Positions 1 to 8,066 are shown, counted from the stretch's first letter. The stretch is DNA of 15,781 nt from Clostridia bacterium (GCA_900752095.1 CAADUD010000164.1:1-15781); one strand, 5' to 3'. Numbers and translations are program-made. The notes: generated by a model not told the origin, from the letters alone.

Positions 1-1
1 A

Positions 2-559
2 CAAGTTGCTAATTTTAAAATAGATTCTAATTTTCCTATTGAAAAAATGGCTATTGCTATTAATTCTCAATTAAAAAGATCCATTAGAATTCAAAAGGCA
101 GAAGAAGTGGAAGAAAGCTTTCATAGCCGTTATCATTGCCATCAAAAAACATATGCTTATATTATTGATAATTCAGAACAGGGCTCAGCAATTTATAGAA
201 ATCTTACTTATCACATACCACAACCTTTGAATTTAGAAAACATGCAGAAAGCGGCAAAATTTTTAAAAGGTGAGCATGATTTTACTAGTTTCAAATCCAG
301 TGGTACTAGTAGTAAAAGTAGTGTACGAACTATTTATGAGGCACAAGTTTTAAAAGAGCAAGAAAGAATTATAATTATGCTTACAGGAAACGGATTTTTA
401 TATAATATGGTTCGTATTATAGCCGGAACTTTAGTGGAAGTGGGATTAGGAAATAAAGTACCAGAAGAAATTCCGAATATTATTTTACAAAAAAATAGAC
501 AATTAGCTGGAAAAACATTGCCAGCACATGGACTTTATTTAATGAATGTAAAATATTGA
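2..559 (+). CDS. truA: tRNA pseudouridine synthase A, 3' part (5' end outside window)
   Basis: TruA converts uridines 38-40 of the tRNA anticodon arm to pseudouridine in the cytoplasm. The frame is open from base 2 with no start codon needed; the ATG at 47 is internal, because the preceding codons already read as TruA-like QVANFKIDSNFP. About 185 residues of the C-terminal part of this roughly 245-residue family are present. Visible family landmarks are FHSRYHCHQKTY, HDFTSF, the GNGFLYNMVRIIAGTL segment and the closing LPAHGLYL block. The N-terminal part with the catalytic Asp (the RTDAGVHA-type motif) lies upstream of the window. A terminator follows directly, so this gene ends its transcription unit and is not part of the pilus locus. 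I am sure of the assignment. Confidence 0.96.
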   Translation, partial: QVANFKIDSNFPIEKMAIAINSQLKRSIRIQKAEEVEESFHSRYHCHQKTYAYIIDNSEQGSAIYRNLTYHIPQPLNLENMQKAAKFLKGEHDFTSFKSSGTSSKSSVRTIYEAQVLKEQERIIIMLTGNGFLYNMVRIIAGTLVEVGLGNKVPEEIPNIILQKNRQLAGKTLPAHGLYLMNVKY

Positions 560-565
560 TATATT

Positions 566-605
566 AAAAAAAGGATACAATGACTTGTAACCTTTTTGTT
601 TTTTA
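566..605 (+). terminator. Intrinsic terminator after truA
   Basis: A 13-base arm AAAAAGGATACAA (568-580) pairs with TTGTAACCTTTTT (585-597), with one mismatch and a TGAC loop. The 3' arm runs into a T-rich stretch. It starts 8 bases after the truA stop codon. Confidence 0.85.
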
Positions 606-644
606 TGTCATAAAATATAGAAAAACAAAAAGGAGATAAGGAAT

Positions 645-1070
645 ATGAATACTTTATTAATATTTTTTGCCCTTCCTATAGCAACCATTATTTTAGCCAT
701 TGTATTACAAAAAATATTAAAATGTCCATTATTAGTAGCAGCAACTTTTTTTGCAATTTATTTAATTGTAACTTTTGCTGCTTTTGATGCTAGCTTTTTG
801 GTCTTTGCTATTGTATATACTATTCTTGCTTATATTGCGGCTGTAATAAGTAAAATTATTTGCCATTGTTTAGAAATATGGAAACAACAATGCAATTGTA
901 ATAATAATGGAAATGCAAGAACACAAAATACTCCAATCACAATTAATAATACAAGCCCTTGTACTAGTATTAATTTGGCGAGTGGAGCAAATTTGTTAAC
1001 AGATACAAATCAAACAACACAAATAAGAAGAAATCATAATTGTTGTTGGAATTGTTCTCGTAGAGGGTAG
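645..1070 (+). CDS. Small two-helix membrane protein with Asn/Cys-rich tail (DUF2651/YbeF-like?)
   Basis: Protein of 141 residues with a strong ribosome binding site (AAAGGAG, about 9 bases before ATG). Residues 3-22 and roughly 30-72 are hydrophobic, giving two to three membrane segments. The hydrophobic half, including LLVAATFFAIYLIVTFAAF, resembles in pattern the small Bacillus YbeF/DUF2651 family. That is from memory and not certain. From about residue 73 the protein becomes hydrophilic, rich in Asn and Thr, with clustered cysteines (CHC, CNC, and CCWNC near the end) and a basic RRG terminus. The cysteines suggest metal binding or disulfides, but no known zinc motif is complete. It has terminators on both sides, so it is a single-gene unit. 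Function unknown. Confidence 0.75.
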   Translation: MNTLLIFFALPIATIILAIVLQKILKCPLLVAATFFAIYLIVTFAAFDASFLVFAIVYTILAYIAAVISKIICHCLEIWKQQCNCNNNGNARTQNTPITINNTSPCTSINLASGANLLTDTNQTTQIRRNHNCCWNCSRRG

Positions 1071-1094
1071 ATATAAACTTTATTTTATATGCTG

Positions 1095-1127
1095 AAATAG
1101 GAGTGTACTAAGATACTCCTATTTTTT
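1095..1127 (+). terminator. Intrinsic terminator after the small membrane protein gene
   Basis: A 10-bp stem AAATAGGAGT (1095-1104) / ACTCCTATTT (1115-1124) ends in a run of six T (1122-1127). It separates the small membrane protein gene from the pilus locus. Confidence 0.9.
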
Positions 1128-1175
1128 AGATTGTTATTCTTAGTATTTTTTATTTTTATATAAGACAAATAGCAT

Positions 1176-1216
1176 TATTACAACTTTATTACAAATATGT
1201 TAAATTTATATTACAA
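1176..1216 (+). repeat. Three phased TATTACAA direct repeats upstream of the locus promoter
   Basis: Identical 8-mers TATTACAA occur at 1176-1183, 1187-1194 and 1209-1216. The offsets are 11 and 22 bases, i.e. one and two helical turns. A degenerate copy (TGTTAAAT, 1198-1205, 5 of 8 matching) fills the missing turn. The last copy ends 12 bases before the -35 box at 1229, a typical place for an activator. The regulator is unknown. Confidence 0.5.
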
Positions 1217-1228
1217 ACAAGGAATTTA

Positions 1229-1257
1229 TTGTTTTTAGTAGAAAAATGTTGTACAAT
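1229..1257 (+). promoter_or_regulatory. Sigma-A type promoter for the pilus locus
   Basis: -35 TTGTTT (1229-1234), 17-base spacer, -10 TACAAT (1252-1257, 5 of 6 consensus). The predicted start near 1264 gives a leader of about 39 bases with ribosome binding site AAGGAGG before the ATG at 1303. The -35 is weak, which fits activation through the upstream repeats. Confidence 0.65.
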
Positions 1258-1302
1258 AAATTAAATGATGATATTTTGTAAAATTATAAGGAGGAATAAG
1301 CA

Positions 1303-2253
1303 ATGGCAAAAAATCCAATGCAAAGAAAAGCTCAAAATTCATTTCTTTTAGGAATGTTAATTACTTTATTAATAACAGGAATTATTATAGCAGTTTTAGT
1401 AATACAACTTACTAAACTAACAAAAGAACAAAATGAAGCAAAGGAAAATTTGAAACAAGTATATATATTAACACAAGATCTTAATTCAGGGGATACTGTT
1501 ACTACAGACATATTAGCATTACAAGCAATGGATGCAAGTGTTATTCCATCTAATGCATTAAGTTTAGCAGAATTAACAGAGAAAAGCGATATTGTAGACG
1601 AAAATGGTAATCTTATTCAAAAAATGAATGTTATTAGCAAAATAGATCTTAAAAAAGGAACCATTATTACCTCTGATATGATTACAGTACAAGATGAATT
1701 AGCAGCCGATTTAAGAAAAGTAGAATATAATATGATTGCTCTTCCAACACAATTAGAAAATGGAAAATACATTGATATTCGTTTAAAATTGCCAACAGGT
1801 GAAGATTTTATTGTAATTTCTCATAAAAAAGTAGAAATTCCTACTATTGAAGGAATAGATTCTTTAAATAGTATTTGGTTAAATTTAGATGAAACAGAAA
1901 TTTTGACATTAAGTTGTGCTATTGTAGAGTCTTATCAAATTCAAGGTTCTTTACTATACATAACCGAATATATAGAACCAGGCTTACAAGGGGCTGCTAC
2001 AGCTACGTATTTACCAAATGACACTACTCTTAATTTAATTAATAAAGATCCTAACTGTGTTGCAGAGGCTAAAAATGCACTATTCCAAAGAAATAATGAT
2101 CAAAGCACAAAAAATTCAGTAAGAAATCCAGTTAATAATAATTTAAATAACAATGCAGAAGATGCAATTGACAATGTAATTGATAATGTAGAAGAAGAAA
2201 TTAGAAAAACACAAGAAGAAAGACAAACTTATTTAGAGTCTTTAGGGGCTTAA
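1303..2253 (+). CDS. CpaB/RcpC-like SAF-domain protein, Tad pilus assembly
   Basis: Protein of 316 residues. A basic N-terminus (MAKNPMQRK) is followed by a membrane helix at about 14-36 and a short coiled linker. A SAF-type domain starts at about 52 (YILTQDLNSGDTVTTDIL) and has a second SAF-like segment at about 113-126 (KIDLKKGTIITSDMI). This is the arrangement of CpaB/RcpC, a membrane-anchored extracytoplasmic assembly factor of Flp/Tad pili; in Gram-negatives it works with the secretin. The C-terminal 60 residues are Asn-rich, then acidic and helical, and probably flexible. First gene of the locus, directly after the promoter, with ribosome binding site AAGGAGG. The assignment rests on fold pattern and position next to Tad-type genes. 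A generic SAF protein is the alternative. Confidence 0.75.
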   Translation: MAKNPMQRKAQNSFLLGMLITLLITGIIIAVLVIQLTKLTKEQNEAKENLKQVYILTQDLNSGDTVTTDILALQAMDASVIPSNALSLAELTEKSDIVDENGNLIQKMNVISKIDLKKGTIITSDMITVQDELAADLRKVEYNMIALPTQLENGKYIDIRLKLPTGEDFIVISHKKVEIPTIEGIDSLNSIWLNLDETEILTLSCAIVESYQIQGSLLYITEYIEPGLQGAATATYLPNDTTLNLINKDPNCVAEAKNALFQRNNDQSTKNSVRNPVNNNLNNNAEDAIDNVIDNVEEEIRKTQEERQTYLESLGA

Positions 2254-2328
2254 CAAATAATATGAATAAAAAGTAAAGTGTGGTCAACTAAAAATAATAA
2301 CTGAACCATGAAAGGATGAAGACTAGTT

Positions 2329-3030
2329 ATGAAAACAATAGGATTTATAGGAGCATATGATAAAACGGATTTAATAGTTTATATAGCAAGAATTTTAGTA
2401 GCAGCAGGAAAAAAAGTTTTAGTAATAGATGCTACTACATTACAAAAAGCAAAATATATAGTACCAGCGATTTCCCCTACTAAATCCTATGTTACTAATT
2501 TTGAAGATATTGATATTGCAGTAGGCTTATATGATTTTACTTCTATTAAAGAATATTTAGGAATGCCTTTACATGCGGTTTTTGACTATGATTATATTTT
2601 TATTGATGCAGATTCGCCAGAAGCAATTGAGAGTTTTGACTTAAACACTGCAAATCAAAACTATTTTGTAACTGCTTTTGATGCTTATTCTTTAAAAAGA
2701 GGATTAGAAATTTTATCTGGAATTTCAGAGCCAATGAGACTAAAGAAAGTACTGTTTTCCAAAAATTGTACAGTAGAAGAAGATGAATATTTAAATTATT
2801 TATCTTTAGGGTACAAAATTATATGGGACGAAGAGAAAATTTATTTTCCATTTGAACTTGGAGATCAAACTGTTATTATGGAAAACCAAAGAGTGGCTAA
2901 AATTAAATTAAAGAAATTATCAGAGCTTTATAAAGCTAGTTTAATGTATATCGTGGAAGAATTATTAGACAGTGAAAAAGAAAGTGTCAATTTGAAAAAA
3001 ATATTTAAACAATTAGAAAAAGGAGTATAA
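2329..3030 (+). CDS. Degenerate ParA/MinD-fold protein 1 (CpaE/TadZ position)
   Basis: Protein of 233 residues starting with beta-strand-like KTIGFIGAYDKTDL, where a P-loop would lie. The Lys12-Thr13 pair is kept but the glycine-rich KGGxGK signature is not. The following segment KKVLVIDAT matches the second strand (A' motif) and DYDYIFIDADSPEA the Walker B strand of ParA/MinD ATPases. CpaE/TadZ proteins of this fold localise Tad machines at the cytoplasmic membrane face, and several are known to have atypical P-loops. Ribosome binding site AAAGGATGA at 2311-2319. The gene lies 75 bases after the CpaB-like gene and 5 bases before a second ParA-fold gene, so the two probably act together. I infer nucleotide binding without ATP hydrolysis, or neither. 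Confidence 0.7.
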   Translation: MKTIGFIGAYDKTDLIVYIARILVAAGKKVLVIDATTLQKAKYIVPAISPTKSYVTNFEDIDIAVGLYDFTSIKEYLGMPLHAVFDYDYIFIDADSPEAIESFDLNTANQNYFVTAFDAYSLKRGLEILSGISEPMRLKKVLFSKNCTVEEDEYLNYLSLGYKIIWDEEKIYFPFELGDQTVIMENQRVAKIKLKKLSELYKASLMYIVEELLDSEKESVNLKKIFKQLEKGV

Positions 3031-3035
3031 AGTTC

Positions 3036-3881
3036 ATGGCAATTATCACATTTTGCAGTAATGAAACGAAAGAAACAGGACAAACCTTGTCTTTAGCGGC
3101 AATTGCTTCTTTTATGGCAATTGAACATAATTATAAGATTTTAGTAGTGTCTACAAACTTTAATGATTTAAGCTTAGAAAATTGTTTTTGGGAGTATAGC
3201 AAAATAAGACCAACTGGAGCCATTAAAGTGGATGGACAAAAAAATATTGGTTTAGAATCTGGAATAGAAGGGCTAATTAAAGTTTTAAATAGCAATAGAA
3301 CTAGTACTGAAATTGTAAAAAACTATTCTAGAATTGTATTAAGAGATAGATTAGATGTTTTCTTATCACCTGTTACAAAATCTTATCAAGAATATGCACA
3401 AATTACACCATACTATACAAATATTCTCCAAATTGCCAATAGATATTATGACTTAATATTTGTAGATTTAAGTAAAAAGATGCCAAAACAAGATGCAAAT
3501 GATATTTTGCAATTATCCGATATTGTGGTAGTAAACCTTACCCAAAGATTAAAAACAATTAATGACTTTATGCAATTAAGAGAATCTAATGAATTTTATC
3601 AAAGAAAAAATGTTATGCTTGCTATAGGTAGATTTGATAGGTTTTCTAAATATAATAGTAAAAACATTACTAGATACCTAAAAGAAAAAAAATTAATTTC
3701 TGTAATTCCATATAATACATTATTTTTTGAAGCTTGTTCAGAAGGAACCGTTATTGACTTTTTACTAAAAATAAAAAATATTACAGACGAATCAGATCGT
3801 AATAATAGTTTTATAAAAGAAATTCAAGCAATCGACAATAGTATTATTTTTAAATTGCAGGAACTACAAATGAAAATGTAA
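3036..3881 (+). CDS. Degenerate ParA/MinD-fold protein 2 (CpaE/TadZ-like)
   Basis: Protein of 281 residues. The N-terminus AIITFCSNETKETGQT sits where KGGVGKT-type deviant Walker A motifs lie: the signature Lys is present (Lys12), but the catalytic P-loop Lys is replaced by Gln16. NYKILVVSTNF corresponds to the A' strand and RYYDLIFVDLSKKMP to Walker B. LSDIVVVNLTQ and NVMLAIGRFDRFSKYN fit later strands of the fold. Its ribosome binding site (AAAGGAG) lies inside the end of the previous gene and the gap is only 5 bases, so translation is likely coupled. Probable role: partner of the preceding protein in placing or regulating the pilus motor encoded next. The fold assignment is fairly secure; the role is inferred from context. 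Confidence 0.7.
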   Translation: MAIITFCSNETKETGQTLSLAAIASFMAIEHNYKILVVSTNFNDLSLENCFWEYSKIRPTGAIKVDGQKNIGLESGIEGLIKVLNSNRTSTEIVKNYSRIVLRDRLDVFLSPVTKSYQEYAQITPYYTNILQIANRYYDLIFVDLSKKMPKQDANDILQLSDIVVVNLTQRLKTINDFMQLRESNEFYQRKNVMLAIGRFDRFSKYNSKNITRYLKEKKLISVIPYNTLFFEACSEGTVIDFLLKIKNITDESDRNNSFIKEIQAIDNSIIFKLQELQMKM

Positions 3882-3908
3882 TCCTATTAGAAAGGAGACT
3901 TTAAACAG

Positions 3909-5081
3909 ATGCTTAATATACTTTTAATTGTAATTGTACTTTTATTAGCGATTTTTCTTGTTTTTCGTTTTGTAAAGAAAAGACAAAATGAAAAAATAGA
4001 AGAACAAATAGCAGTAGATGACAAAACATATACTTTAGAAATGATGAAAAATTTTGTAAAGAAAAGACTTGATGAAATTACCAAAATCAACCTTTACGAT
4101 ATTGGTCTTTCAGAAGAAGAATTAAAAAGAAGAAAACAAAAAAAGTATGAGTTAAAAAAAGCATTAAAGGGTTGTACTTATGGAGATGTCAACGATAAAA
4201 AATATGTTAAAGAATTAATTTATGATTTACTTTATCGTGAATATGGGGTTAATGAAACTAATGTATCCAAGGCTATTCCATTTGATATTCCTTCTCTTTT
4301 AACGGCACAGGATAAATTTGATATTATTCTTTACATGTATAAAAATGAATTTGGCTATGAAGCTTTACCTGAAATTATTAAGAAATATAATTTAGATGAG
4401 TTAAAATATGTATCGGGAGAGGCAAAGCCTTGTTATGTAATTACTTCTGAAGAAATTGAAAAAATTTACGAAAAAGAAAATTTTGCTCTTACTTTTACGG
4501 ATAAACTAAATGTAGTAGTGCAAAGAATTTATCAACACTATAAAGGATATAGCAGTATTGACGAAATTAGAGATATGAATATAGATGGTATTTCAGGAGG
4601 AGTATCTGGTTTACCAGAATCTTTTCTAAGCCAAGTAGCACAAACAGATGGAGATTATTTAGATCAAATTGTAGAACATAAAGTTCCTCGTGCTTGTGAT
4701 AGTATTTGGATTATGTTCCATGGTAAATCTATACGTTTAGCATTTTTATCTTTTGGAACAGAAGCAGAATTAAAAAGAGTATGCCAAAATATTTATAAAT
4801 ATAATAATCCTGGTCAATTATCAGATACCAATGGTTATAAAATTAATGAAATGAAAGATGGCTCACGTGTTGTTGTAGTTAGACCTAGTATGTCAGAAAC
4901 TTGGGCATTTTTTGTAAGAAAATTTGACGTTAAGCGTGCAACTTTAGAGCAAATCGTACTTTTTGATGGAAAAGAAGAGGCGATTGATTTATTAAAATAT
5001 TTAGTAAAGGGTGCTAGAATTATTTCACTAACTGGTGAACAGGGATGTCGGAAAAACTACAATGCTTATGGCAATGATTGA
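3909..5081 (+). CDS. CpaF-like ATPase, N-terminal fragment (with unusual membrane helix)
   Basis: This 390-residue open frame ends in out-of-frame residues after Cys380. Residues 3-23 (NILLIVIVLLLAIFLVFRFVK) form a clear membrane helix followed by basic residues; CpaF/TadA motors are usually soluble, so this is odd. A charged helical stretch follows (about 30-85, many Lys/Glu), then the N-terminal domain of the ATPase. The segment around 230-330, with DGISGGVSGLPES and DSIWIMFHGKSIRLAFLSFG, sits where the nucleotide-site domain of this family normally lies. The start has ribosome binding site AAAGGAG about 11 bases upstream, 27 bases after the preceding gene. Confidence 0.7.
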   Translation: MLNILLIVIVLLLAIFLVFRFVKKRQNEKIEEQIAVDDKTYTLEMMKNFVKKRLDEITKINLYDIGLSEEELKRRKQKKYELKKALKGCTYGDVNDKKYVKELIYDLLYREYGVNETNVSKAIPFDIPSLLTAQDKFDIILYMYKNEFGYEALPEIIKKYNLDELKYVSGEAKPCYVITSEEIEKIYEKENFALTFTDKLNVVVQRIYQHYKGYSSIDEIRDMNIDGISGGVSGLPESFLSQVAQTDGDYLDQIVEHKVPRACDSIWIMFHGKSIRLAFLSFGTEAELKRVCQNIYKYNNPGQLSDTNGYKINEMKDGSRVVVVRPSMSETWAFFVRKFDVKRATLEQIVLFDGKEEAIDLLKYLVKGARIISLTGEQGCRKNYNAYGND

Positions 5082-5892
5082 AAATATATACGAAACCATG
5101 AATCTTCGTATTACAGAAACTGCATTCGAGCTTCACTTAAGAAAAATTTATCCAACAAGAAATATATTATCAATGAGAGAAACAGAAACAGTTTCTGGAC
5201 AAGACTGTTTGGATGTTCAGAAAAAGACAGATGGCTCTGTTAACATTATTGGTGAGGTTGCAACAGACCCTGTAGCATCATGGATGATTCAATCTGCACA
5301 AGTTGCTTCTAAATTTACTTTGTTTACTCACCACGCAAAAACTTTTCCAGACTTAGTAACAGCACTTCGTAACTCTATGCTTCGTGCAGGAGTATTTAAA
5401 GATGAAAGAACAGCAGAAGAGCAAGTTGTGCAAGTATTAAATTTTGACATTCATTTAGTAAAAGACTTTAGAGGTAGAAGATACATAGAAAGAATAACAG
5501 AATGTATTCCAGTAGAAGATAAAAATGAATATACTTTTGACCATAGAAAAGAAAAAACGCTAGAAGGTAAAATGGATAAATTCATGGATAATGCGACGGT
5601 ATTCTTTACAAAATCTACGAATAGAGAATTATATAAATATAGAAATATATTAGAATATCAAGATGGAAAATATGTACTTACCAATCCTATTTCAGAAAAT
5701 AATATTCGTGAAATGAGAAACAATATGGATGACAGTGATTTGGATGGCTTTAATGATTTTTTACAAAGAAATTGGGGAATTGCTCCAAAAAGAATGGAAG
5801 ATTACGAAACAAAGGCAGTTACTGTTAGTGCAAATACTGAATTAGAGAAAACTGCAAAAAGAAGAGGAAGAAAACCAAAAACACAAGTTTAA
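5035..5892 (+). CDS. CpaF-like ATPase, C-terminal catalytic fragment
   Basis: This frame carries the catalytic half. With the frameshift repaired (numbering from 3909) the Walker A is at 376-384, the Walker B-like NIIGEV has its Glu at 449, and the His box THHA (474-475) replaces the usual T(I/L)HA. The segments FPDLVTALRNSML and QVVQVLNFDIHLVKDFRGRRYI match the C-terminal core of CpaF/TadA motors. The tail ends in a basic RRGRKPK. The only upstream start in this frame is a GTG at 5035 with no ribosome binding site, so independent translation is unlikely. The protein should power pilin extraction and polymerisation from the cytoplasmic side. Confidence 0.7.
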   Translation: MNRDVGKTTMLMAMIENIYETMNLRITETAFELHLRKIYPTRNILSMRETETVSGQDCLDVQKKTDGSVNIIGEVATDPVASWMIQSAQVASKFTLFTHHAKTFPDLVTALRNSMLRAGVFKDERTAEEQVVQVLNFDIHLVKDFRGRRYIERITECIPVEDKNEYTFDHRKEKTLEGKMDKFMDNATVFFTKSTNRELYKYRNILEYQDGKYVLTNPISENNIREMRNNMDDSDLDGFNDFLQRNWGIAPKRMEDYETKAVTVSANTELEKTAKRRGRKPKTQV

Positions 5893-5975
5893 AATTCAAA
5901 TCAAAAATATAACTGAAAATTTAAACAAGCAAAAGAAAAGTTAGAGAACTAGAAAATGAGGTGAAATTTTAAGAT

Positions 5976-8066
5976 ATGAACAATGATATTTTACTATACT
6001 TATTAATGGGAGTTGCGTTCTTATTTGCCCTTATTGTAATTGCTTTCCTTATGATTAGTAAAAAAAGTAAAAATTCAGAAGCAAAACAAATTCAAAGACT
6101 AAGAGAAGGTACGAAAGAAAAGTCTTTTTCAACAGAAGTACTTTATCAAAAGTTATATGTTTTTTATCTTAAAACTCCTTTTCTAAAAAGATATTTATTA
6201 AAATTAAGAAGAAGACTTTCTATTATCAATGTAGAAGACGAATATTTAACAAGAAAACAAGCTGCTAAAATTTTAACTAATACTATTTGTATTATTATTC
6301 CGCTAGCTATTGCTATTATTGTTATTACCCATAATAATTTATTATTGATGTCTATGTTATTAATATTTGAGTTATTTATGGTAGATACTTTTATAGATGG
6401 AATGGTAGATAAATTAGACAATAAATTATTAAAAGAACAAATCGACTTTTTTTCGGAAATTAGACATGCTTACCATGAATTTAACATGGTAGAAGAAGCA
6501 ATTTACCAAGTAGCACAAGATGATGATAAACCAGAAATGTCAAGGCAGGCAGAAAAAATTTACGAAGTATTAATTTCAGATGACCCAGAATCGGAACTAG
6601 AAAAATATTATGATATAGCACCAAACAGTTATTTAAAAGAGTTTGCAGGAATATCTTATTTAACCAAAGAATTTGGTGACCGTAAAATAGATAATTCATC
6701 TTTATACTTAAAAAACTTAAATAATATTACTCAAGAGATGCAACTAGAAATTTTAAAAAGAGATAAATTAGATTATACTTTCCAAAGCTTAGCTGTTATT
6801 GCTATTTTACCAATGCTTGCTATTGAGCCTATTAAAAATTGGGCAGTATCACAATTTAGTTTTACTCAAAGTTTCTATAATGGGAAAACTGGTATGATCG
6901 TACAAATTCTACTTTTGATTACTACCTTTGTATGCTATATATTAACAAGAAAGCTAAAAGATAATGGCTCAACGGCTATGAATACTAAAAACACAGAAAA
7001 TCCATGGCAAGCAAAACTTTATAAAAATCGTTTTGTAAAAATGTTTGTAAATTTATTTATGCCGAAGCCTGGAACAAGAGAGTACAATCAGCTAAATAAA
7101 AAAATGAAAGATGCAGCATCTAAAGATAAAATTGAATGGCTTTATATTAATAGAATTCTTTTATGTGTTATTATTTTTGTAGTATCTGTATTTTTATTTG
7201 GACAATTACATCAAATAACCATTAATAATGTTTATACAGATCCGACGCAAGATTTTGATATTATAGGGCAAATGGCAGAAAAAGATCAAAAAAATGCTAT
7301 GGAATTGACAGAATCGGATAATCAATATATTAATTATTTTAAAGGAAATACACAGGTCACAGTAGAAGATATTGCAGAGGTAATGAAAAAAGGAAGAGTA
7401 AACGATGACTATTTAGCAAGTAATGATGGCGATATTCAAACAGCAGCTGAAAGAGTCTTAGGAAAAATACAAATTGTTAATACAGAAACAATGCAATGGT
7501 TTGAAATTTTACTTGCAATGGTCTTTGCTATTATTGCTTATATGGCTCCTATTTGGATGCTTAAATTCCAAACCAAAATGAGACAACTAGAGATGGAAGA
7601 CGAAGTAATGCAATTTAACACTATTATTTTAATGTTAATGAAAATAGAAAGGGTAAATGTAGAAATTATCCTAGAATGGTTAGAAAGATATGCCAATATC
7701 TTTAAAGAGCCAATTAGTAAATGTGTAAATAATTATGAAAGTGGTGCATGGGAATCTTTAGAACAGCTAAAAGAAGAGGTAACATACCAACCTTTTATAC
7801 GTATTGTAGAAAGTTTGCAAGCAGCAGTAGAAAAAATTCCAATAGCAGATGCTTTTGACGAATTAGACACAGAAAGGGATTATTATCAAGAAAAAAGAAA
7901 AGAATCCAACGAAAGATTGATTGCAAGAAAAGGAAAGATAGGAAAAGCAATAGGTTTTGCCCCAATGGTTATTTTATTTGTAGGATATTTAATAGTTCCA
8001 CTTGTATTTATTGGGCTAACCAGTATGACAGAGTCATTTAATAGTATGACATCTATGCAACGTTAA
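5976..8066 (+). CDS. Fused TadB/TadC-type pilus platform protein with two T2SF modules
   Basis: Protein of 696 residues, about twice the length of a single TadB or TadC. Module 1 has membrane helices near 5-27, 97-118 and 121-140, a cytoplasmic helical T2SF region at about 145-265, and helices near 269-287 and 307-325. Module 2 has helices near 390-411 and 509-530, a T2SF helical region at about 540-660, and a last helix at 663-684. Between the first two helices of module 2 lies a hydrophilic insert of about 95 residues (412-505), probably on the outer face. This protein would be the membrane platform on which the motor encoded just upstream acts. Ribosome binding site GAGGTG at 5958-5963. 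In other Tad systems the two modules are separate genes; the fusion fixes their ratio at 1:1. Confidence 0.75.
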   Translation: MNNDILLYLLMGVAFLFALIVIAFLMISKKSKNSEAKQIQRLREGTKEKSFSTEVLYQKLYVFYLKTPFLKRYLLKLRRRLSIINVEDEYLTRKQAAKILTNTICIIIPLAIAIIVITHNNLLLMSMLLIFELFMVDTFIDGMVDKLDNKLLKEQIDFFSEIRHAYHEFNMVEEAIYQVAQDDDKPEMSRQAEKIYEVLISDDPESELEKYYDIAPNSYLKEFAGISYLTKEFGDRKIDNSSLYLKNLNNITQEMQLEILKRDKLDYTFQSLAVIAILPMLAIEPIKNWAVSQFSFTQSFYNGKTGMIVQILLLITTFVCYILTRKLKDNGSTAMNTKNTENPWQAKLYKNRFVKMFVNLFMPKPGTREYNQLNKKMKDAASKDKIEWLYINRILLCVIIFVVSVFLFGQLHQITINNVYTDPTQDFDIIGQMAEKDQKNAMELTESDNQYINYFKGNTQVTVEDIAEVMKKGRVNDDYLASNDGDIQTAAERVLGKIQIVNTETMQWFEILLAMVFAIIAYMAPIWMLKFQTKMRQLEMEDEVMQFNTIILMLMKIERVNVEIILEWLERYANIFKEPISKCVNNYESGAWESLEQLKEEVTYQPFIRIVESLQAAVEKIPIADAFDELDTERDYYQEKRKESNERLIARKGKIGKAIGFAPMVILFVGYLIVPLVFIGLTSMTESFNSMTSMQR

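Larger units (their letters stand above)
3909..5892 (+). pseudogene. cpaF: CpaF/TadA-family pilus motor ATPase, split by a 1-base frameshift in Walker A
   Basis: Two overlapping frames together encode one secretion/pilus ATPase of about 660 residues. The first frame runs from 3909 to a stop at 5081 and the second is open to 5892. Removing one base at 5048 or 5049 restores GEQGCGKTTML, a textbook Walker A, and joins the frames seamlessly. The junction reads TGT-CGG-AAA in the first frame; with one base removed it reads TGT (or TGC)-GGA-AAA. I saw no other in-frame CGG arginine codon in the window. As written the gene cannot make an active motor, because the first product stops just after the broken P-loop. 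A sequencing or assembly error is the simplest explanation, a natural null mutation the next. Confidence 0.85.

Noticed and set aside
585..616. Promoter for the small membrane protein gene (TTGTAA at 585, TAAAAT at 611)
   Set aside because: The 20-base spacer is too long and the -35 lies in the truA terminator arm. No convincing promoter was found in this short gap.
3887..4090. Open frame on the minus strand opposite the start of the ATPase gene
   Set aside because: It is antisense to a well-supported gene, has no ribosome binding site and mirrors the hydrophobic AT-rich coding strand. Similar minus-strand frames at 6164-6421, 6481-6699, 12837-13019 and 13679-13870 were dropped for the same reason.
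5040..5060. Programmed +1 ribosomal frameshift in the motor gene
   Set aside because: CGG is rare here and could stall, but the tRNA on the preceding Cys codon would not re-pair in the +1 frame, and there is no upstream Shine-Dalgarno-like stimulator. An insertion or sequence error is simpler.
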